25,624 bases of DNA from Candidatus Heimdallarchaeota archaeon (GTDB lineage: Archaea > Asgardarchaeota > Heimdallarchaeia > JABLTI01). Each line of letters opens with the position of its first letter. Positions within the stretch are counted from its first letter, which is position 1. The stretch lies in the NCBI GenBank assembly GCA_019894765.1, contig JAGXNT010000070.1, positions 1 to 25,624 of the forward strand, in the 5' to 3' direction. Both the position numbers and the translations under genes were made by a program. Below, piece after piece: positions 21,923 to 25,624 of the stretch. Below the pieces are notes generated by a model. The model was not told the origin of the DNA and ran no database searches. It worked only from the letters and a program-made list of their open reading frames with translations.

Positions 21923-24373
21923 CTAAAACTTATGAAAAGTTTCAATGAATCCAGCTTGTAGACTCGAGAGTAAGAGCTGTATTCCATCAGATAATTCTAG
22001 AAGGGTTTTGCTTTCAAAATCTCTTTTTTGTAATATTCTGATCTCTTCAAACAATTCTGGATGGAATTGCAAAGTGTAGTCTCTCTTAACAATTCCAGTA
22101 TCTGGATTATAATAGTAAATAACAAGACCAGCTATCTCGGTGAGTATATCTTGCTTTTCTTCTTCAATGCTGTATGCAGTGGAACTAGGTATCTCTAATC
22201 CAAATGGCAAATTAGTTATTTCTTTTAATTGAGATTCTTTTAGTAGGATTTTGTAATGTGCTCTGGTGAATTTTGCTAGAAGATTTAAAGCCCAATTAAG
22301 AAATAGAACTGCTTCTTCATTGACTTCATCACCATGAAGCATTGCTATATCAAGTGTTTCTAATTCATAGAAATCCTCGAGTAAACCTACATGAAGTTTA
22401 GCAATTTTTCTATAAGCTTTAAGCAATACCTCTGGGACAACATCTTTTGAGGGTTTGTAGACAAGTAATTTCTTTAAACCCATTTCTGGTAATTCATTTT
22501 GTTTAACCGCAAAGTATTGGTCAGTAAAACTTGATGCTACGATTTCTTGGTTTCTTCTCTTTACAATGATTTTTGTACCAACAGAGTTGATCTCTTCAAT
22601 TATTTCAAGAAAGTGTTCCATAGCTTTTTTGTTATATTTTTCAAGTAGTTTTGCGATTTTATTCTTCTCTTTAACTAGTGTAGTAATATAATCTCGAAGC
22701 ATTTCTGCATACCCTTGATGTCCTAAACATAAGAATAATGCTGGGTTTGAACCTGATTTGTTTCTTGAAAACATTATACTTCTTAGCAAATGAAGGTAAT
22801 TTTTCTTAGTGAAGTTACTATTTGATATTTGATCAAAGCTTTTAGAATCGTATAATGATTGTCGACCTCCTTCAACAATGACATATCTGAATGATCTAAG
22901 AAAATCACCTAGTGTTTCCTTATTACACAATTGCTCTATCTTCTCGAGTAGAATTTCATAATTGATCTCAGATAATTCTAGTGTAATAATATTCCAATCT
23001 AATAACTCACTTGTAATAGTTGCAAGATTCTTTGAAGCATCAACAAGCTCTCCCCATTTATTAGAGCCTATGACTGTATCTGGTTTCAGGATGATTGCCC
23101 ATTTATTTCTTTTATTGGGATTTTTGAAATAGTTGTTAAATGCCGTCTCAAATTCCTCAGTTGATTGGATTGTTATTTGCTGTGATTGTTTTCTCTTGAG
23201 AAATCTGATAATTCTGTGAAGTCCCATTTCAAATGGCAAATTAAAGAAGGGATCTTTTAATGGAATTTGATACTCCAATAAACCTTCGAACTTCTTTCTA
23301 CTTGAATGTGATCTGAAATCCACACCAGAAAGAAAAGCAATTTTTATGAGTTTGCTTATTGGAATTTTATGTTTCTTAGCTACTTTTTCAATTTCTTTTC
23401 TATGTCCTAGCAAGTATGATAGTTTTATCTGGCAATGAGCAACACTAAAATCTCCAGCTGGTATTGCTCCTGCTTTTATTGGATCCCAAGCGTTTTGATA
23501 AATGAAATCTTGTGTACCAAAAGGTGTTTGTGATCCAATAACAACTACTTTCCCATTTTTAATTGCCAACTCAATGGCAGATAGGGGTGAGAATCCTGAT
23601 TTTCTTTCAGTGTTTATTGTTCCACTACCAAAAGCATTCAAGATTATACCATCTGCTTTATCAAATGCCTCGAGATAATCTTGCTCGGACATTAAGGGTG
23701 AAGTTGAAATAACCTGTACATTTGGATTAAAATTCTCATCACAAAAAGTAGTATAATTTGCCTTCTGACATTCGTCTGCGATTTTTCTAGATATTTTCAT
23801 CCAAGATTCAAGAATCATATCTGATGAATCGACAGCCATTAAGGATAGAGGTATGAATTCATTATAGGAATGCTTGAATTTCTCAGAAATAAAATCTGAG
23901 ATTAAATTACCTGTAGGCGTTAGGAAACCTTCTTCTGTTTCTTCTGATTCAATTGTTCCACCTGTTCGGATTAAATACAATTTATCCAATTTTCGATTTA
24001 AGTTTAGAGGATAAGATCTTCCACGTATAATAATTTCATCAAGAGATATTTTAGCTAATTCTTCACCACTAAAAGCATCTGGGGACCATTTGTCATACTT
24101 CCACAATGCATCTTGGAAAGCAGCTTGACCATTGTTGAAAACAACAAAAATCTCTGGTCCTGTTAACTGTGTCAAAAGCTTAATCGAATTCTCAACATTC
24201 GGATAAACATCTGAGGATGAAAATTTTAAGCTCAGAGGAACTTGTGATCCAGTTATAGCGACGTTGGCTGGGAGGTTCTTTATCATATATCTGATTGCAC
24301 TAAGTCCCCAAGACATGGTATCTGTTCCATGAGTAACGAGAAAACCTAATTTAAGTGAACGTTTTGGAATCAT
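21923..24373 (-). CDS. Permuted asparaginase fused to a class I glutamine amidotransferase domain
   Basis: An 816-residue two-enzyme fusion. The asparaginase part begins at the block that is usually second: THGTDTM (14-20), ITGSQVP (40-46), NNGQAAF (80-86), Lys92. Next comes the block that is usually first: LIRTGGTIES (134-143), DSSDM (182-186). The normal C-terminal domain follows (218-325: ISTSPLMS, NAFGSGTIN, IGSQTPFGT). The counterparts of E. coli asparaginase II Thr12, Thr89-Asp90 and Lys162 are all present (Thr140, Thr17-Asp18, Lys92). From about 425 on, a class I amidotransferase domain is seen: VIVEGGRQSLYD (498-509), FLCLGHQGYAE with Cys549, and LQFHPE with His771 and Glu773, with a helical insertion between. 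An in-frame stop at 24416 excludes an upstream extension. It may hydrolyse or transfer amide nitrogen; the acceptor is unknown. It follows the TrmB-like gene on the same strand. Confidence 0.8.
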   Translation of the reverse strand: MIPKRSLKLGFLVTHGTDTMSWGLSAIRYMIKNLPANVAITGSQVPLSLKFSSSDVYPNVENSIKLLTQLTGPEIFVVFNNGQAAFQDALWKYDKWSPDAFSGEELAKISLDEIIIRGRSYPLNLNRKLDKLYLIRTGGTIESEETEEGFLTPTGNLISDFISEKFKHSYNEFIPLSLMAVDSSDMILESWMKISRKIADECQKANYTTFCDENFNPNVQVISTSPLMSEQDYLEAFDKADGIILNAFGSGTINTERKSGFSPLSAIELAIKNGKVVVIGSQTPFGTQDFIYQNAWDPIKAGAIPAGDFSVAHCQIKLSYLLGHRKEIEKVAKKHKIPISKLIKIAFLSGVDFRSHSSRKKFEGLLEYQIPLKDPFFNLPFEMGLHRIIRFLKRKQSQQITIQSTEEFETAFNNYFKNPNKRNKWAIILKPDTVIGSNKWGELVDASKNLATITSELLDWNIITLELSEINYEILLEKIEQLCNKETLGDFLRSFRYVIVEGGRQSLYDSKSFDQISNSNFTKKNYLHLLRSIMFSRNKSGSNPALFLCLGHQGYAEMLRDYITTLVKEKNKIAKLLEKYNKKAMEHFLEIIEEINSVGTKIIVKRRNQEIVASSFTDQYFAVKQNELPEMGLKKLLVYKPSKDVVPEVLLKAYRKIAKLHVGLLEDFYELETLDIAMLHGDEVNEEAVLFLNWALNLLAKFTRAHYKILLKESQLKEITNLPFGLEIPSSTAYSIEEEKQDILTEIAGLVIYYYNPDTGIVKRDYTLQFHPELFEEIRILQKRDFESKTLLELSDGIQLLLSSLQAGFIETFHKF

Positions 24374-24444
24374 TGTAATAACCCTACAATAAAAAATAAA
24401 ACATCTATGAGTTATTTACACTTTCCCTTCGTGATACTAAATTA

Positions 24445-25467
24445 TTACTTCTTTAGAATGAAACTTACAAGATTACTAATTACAATAGCATATGGAATGG
24501 ATTTTATTGTAAGATTTTCAGTTCCACCAACTTTTCCAAAAGTAATTACTAAGGTACTATCTTTTAATTCCATGTTTTGAATGAACTTCAATGCTCGAGC
24601 CCAAACGCGACCATCATCTGCGCTTATTAAAAGCCGTGTTTCTGTAATGAAACAATCACAGGGAGTTTGGCTCTTAAAAGCTCCAGTGATACTATCAGAG
24701 GTTCCCCAGAATAAGACTTTTTCAGTTTTCCAATCATAACCTGGAATGACTAGTTTAATCTTATCAACTAAACTCATAATTGCAGTTTCACGAATAATTC
24801 TTACTCCACTATCTTTAGAAATTTCTTCCTTTGTTTCTGCTTTGGTTTTCTCGACCATTCCAAGGATTTGTTGCATGATATTATTGGAAAATTTAATCAT
24901 AAATAATGAACCATTGCGACCACGAATGAAATAAGAATCAATAGGACCTAGAATGAAAGCTAAAGGAGCATCACTCGAAATTGTTTGAATCTCACATCTC
25001 TTTTTAGATAAGATTTTTCGCAAGTCCATAGCAATTTCTAATCCATTATCTATCCAGGACTCATAAAACTCTCCTTCTTCAATCATCTCGAGTAAAGAAC
25101 TAGTATTACTAAAAATCACAATTGGTGGATCAGATGATTTCCCTATTTGATCTTCTTGAAGTACTTTGATTTCCTTCTTGACTCCGTCAATAGCACTAAC
25201 AATATTAGAAATAGCATTATCGATTGTGTTCTCAGGTGGCAAAGCTTTAAAAAGCATCCCTTTGTCAGAAGGAACCTTTGACATGAATCCAAGTTCAACT
25301 AAACTATCTAGCACTTCATAAACTTTGGATCTCGGAACACTGGATTCCTTAGCAATCAAGTATGCACTGGCATCTCCCAAAACAACACTAGCAATATACA
25401 CTTGTGCTTGATACCTCTGTAATCCTATTCTTGTGAGACCCTCAACTAGTTTTTCATCGATTTGCAT
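24445..25467 (-). CDS. TrmB-like transcriptional regulator
   Basis: DNA-binding regulator of the archaeal TrmB type. An upstream in-frame GTG (25545) would add 26 residues that overlap the promoter, so the ATG at 25467 (MQIDEKLVEGL) with GTGGT about five bases upstream is chosen. The N-terminal 80 residues form a winged helix-turn-helix (LTRIGLQRYQAQVYIASV, AYLIAKESSVPRSKVYEVLDSL, LGFMSKVPSDKG). A short coiled coil follows (AISNIVSAIDGVKKEIKVLQEDQ), and then an effector domain of about 240 residues. TrmB proteins usually sense sugars; the ligand here is not evident. Seventy-one bases separate it from the asparaginase-amidotransferase gene on the same strand, and a plus-strand gene starts divergently at 25610. 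Either could be its target. Confidence 0.85.
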   Translation of the reverse strand: MQIDEKLVEGLTRIGLQRYQAQVYIASVVLGDASAYLIAKESSVPRSKVYEVLDSLVELGFMSKVPSDKGMLFKALPPENTIDNAISNIVSAIDGVKKEIKVLQEDQIGKSSDPPIVIFSNTSSLLEMIEEGEFYESWIDNGLEIAMDLRKILSKKRCEIQTISSDAPLAFILGPIDSYFIRGRNGSLFMIKFSNNIMQQILGMVEKTKAETKEEISKDSGVRIIRETAIMSLVDKIKLVIPGYDWKTEKVLFWGTSDSITGAFKSQTPCDCFITETRLLISADDGRVWARALKFIQNMELKDSTLVITFGKVGGTENLTIKSIPYAIVISNLVSFILKK

Positions 25468-25488
25468 TTTTACCACTAATCGTGTTCT

Positions 25489-25557
25489 TTCCTTCGAAAG
25501 GAATTCTTTAAATATAATATGTTCGCATACATATTTAAAGGTCACTACTCAAGTAGT
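25489..25557. promoter_or_regulatory. Nested palindromes and promoters between the TrmB-like gene and the right-edge gene
   Basis: Three perfect inverted repeats lie in 70 bases: TTCCTT-CGA-AAGGAA (25489-25503), the 10-bp pair CTTTAAATAT/ATATTTAAAG (25506-25515 and 25531-25540), and ACTACT-CA-AGTAGT (25544-25557). The A/T arms of the middle one look like TATA boxes facing both ways; on the minus strand it would start the regulator message near 25490, inside the first palindrome. This suits autoregulation. Confidence 0.5.
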
Positions 25558-25609
25558 AACTAATAGTATTTATTATTTATGGTACATTCAAGAGGAGAAC
25601 GAATAAAAA

Positions 25610-25624
25610 ATGGTCAACAGAAAA
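25610..25624 (+). CDS. 5' end of a gene running off the right edge
   Basis: ATG GTC AAC AGA AAA at the very end (MVNRK). GAGGAG (25592-25597) lies 12 bases upstream, and a T/A-rich GTATTTATTATTTATGG about 25 bases further up. The strong ribosome-binding sequence supports a real start, but only five codons are visible. Confidence 0.5.

Noticed and set aside
24374..24444. A missing N-terminal TGGTI block upstream of the asparaginase
   Set aside because: The in-frame sequence upstream of the ATG has a stop at 24416-24418 and no TGGTI-like codons; the motif is instead found at residues 137-141 of the same protein.
1..25624. CRISPR arrays, tRNA or rRNA genes
   Set aside because: No regularly spaced short direct repeats and no tRNA-like or rRNA-like segments were recognised on reading.

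Overview
The window reads as a low-GC archaeal chromosome segment. Starts are preceded by TATA-like boxes and short GGTGA/GAGGT Shine-Dalgarno sites, there is a TrmB-type regulator and a TldD/TldE pair, and transcription units end in T-tracts or short hairpins. The mix (large membrane-anchored solute receptors, an N-myristoyltransferase-like protein, an asparaginase fused to a glutamine amidotransferase) would fit an Asgard archaeon, perhaps Heimdallarchaeia-like. No rRNA or universal marker is present, so that placement is only a guess.

Left region (1-860): a possible gene start running off the left edge, then an FMN nitroreductase on the minus strand with its own promoter and hairpin terminator.

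Receptor array (862-14155): seven paralogous, secreted, C-terminally anchored relatives of the family 5 (OppA/DppA) solute-binding proteins. No ABC permease or ATPase gene accompanies them. In all seven the domain order is circularly permuted: the half that normally ends an OppA-type protein comes first, and the chain ends at the AG(Y/W/F) point in the middle of OppA domain III, where a membrane anchor has been added. Two adjacent copies (6691-8725) lack domains I and II entirely and are a permuted, closed domain III on its own. A two-domain acyltransferase resembling eukaryotic N-myristoyltransferase lies inside the array (8753-9877). Promoters appear to precede 2886 and 10021, suggesting units 2886-9877 and 10021-14155.

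Middle (14160-19410): a tldD-tldE operon on the minus strand, then two tandem 1,108-bp units, each a promoter plus a membrane-anchored 24-residue-repeat protein plus a hairpin terminator. The ladder residue of the repeat differs systematically between the two copies. A short gene follows, with promoter, Shine-Dalgarno and terminator, whose first 14 codons look like the start of an ABC ATPase; it appears to be a remnant.

Right region (19378-25624): an alpha/beta hydrolase fused to a multi-pass membrane domain (minus), a SAM methyltransferase (plus), and an 816-residue protein (minus). In that protein the N-terminal asparaginase domain is itself permuted with all catalytic residues kept, and a class I glutamine amidotransferase domain follows. 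Next come a TrmB-like regulator (minus) and, at the right edge, the first five codons of a divergent gene, with nested palindromes between the last two.

The most unusual content is the permuted receptor array with its domain-III-only members, the permuted asparaginase-amidotransferase fusion, and the NMT-like acyltransferase. All homology statements come from reading motifs by eye; no search was run.
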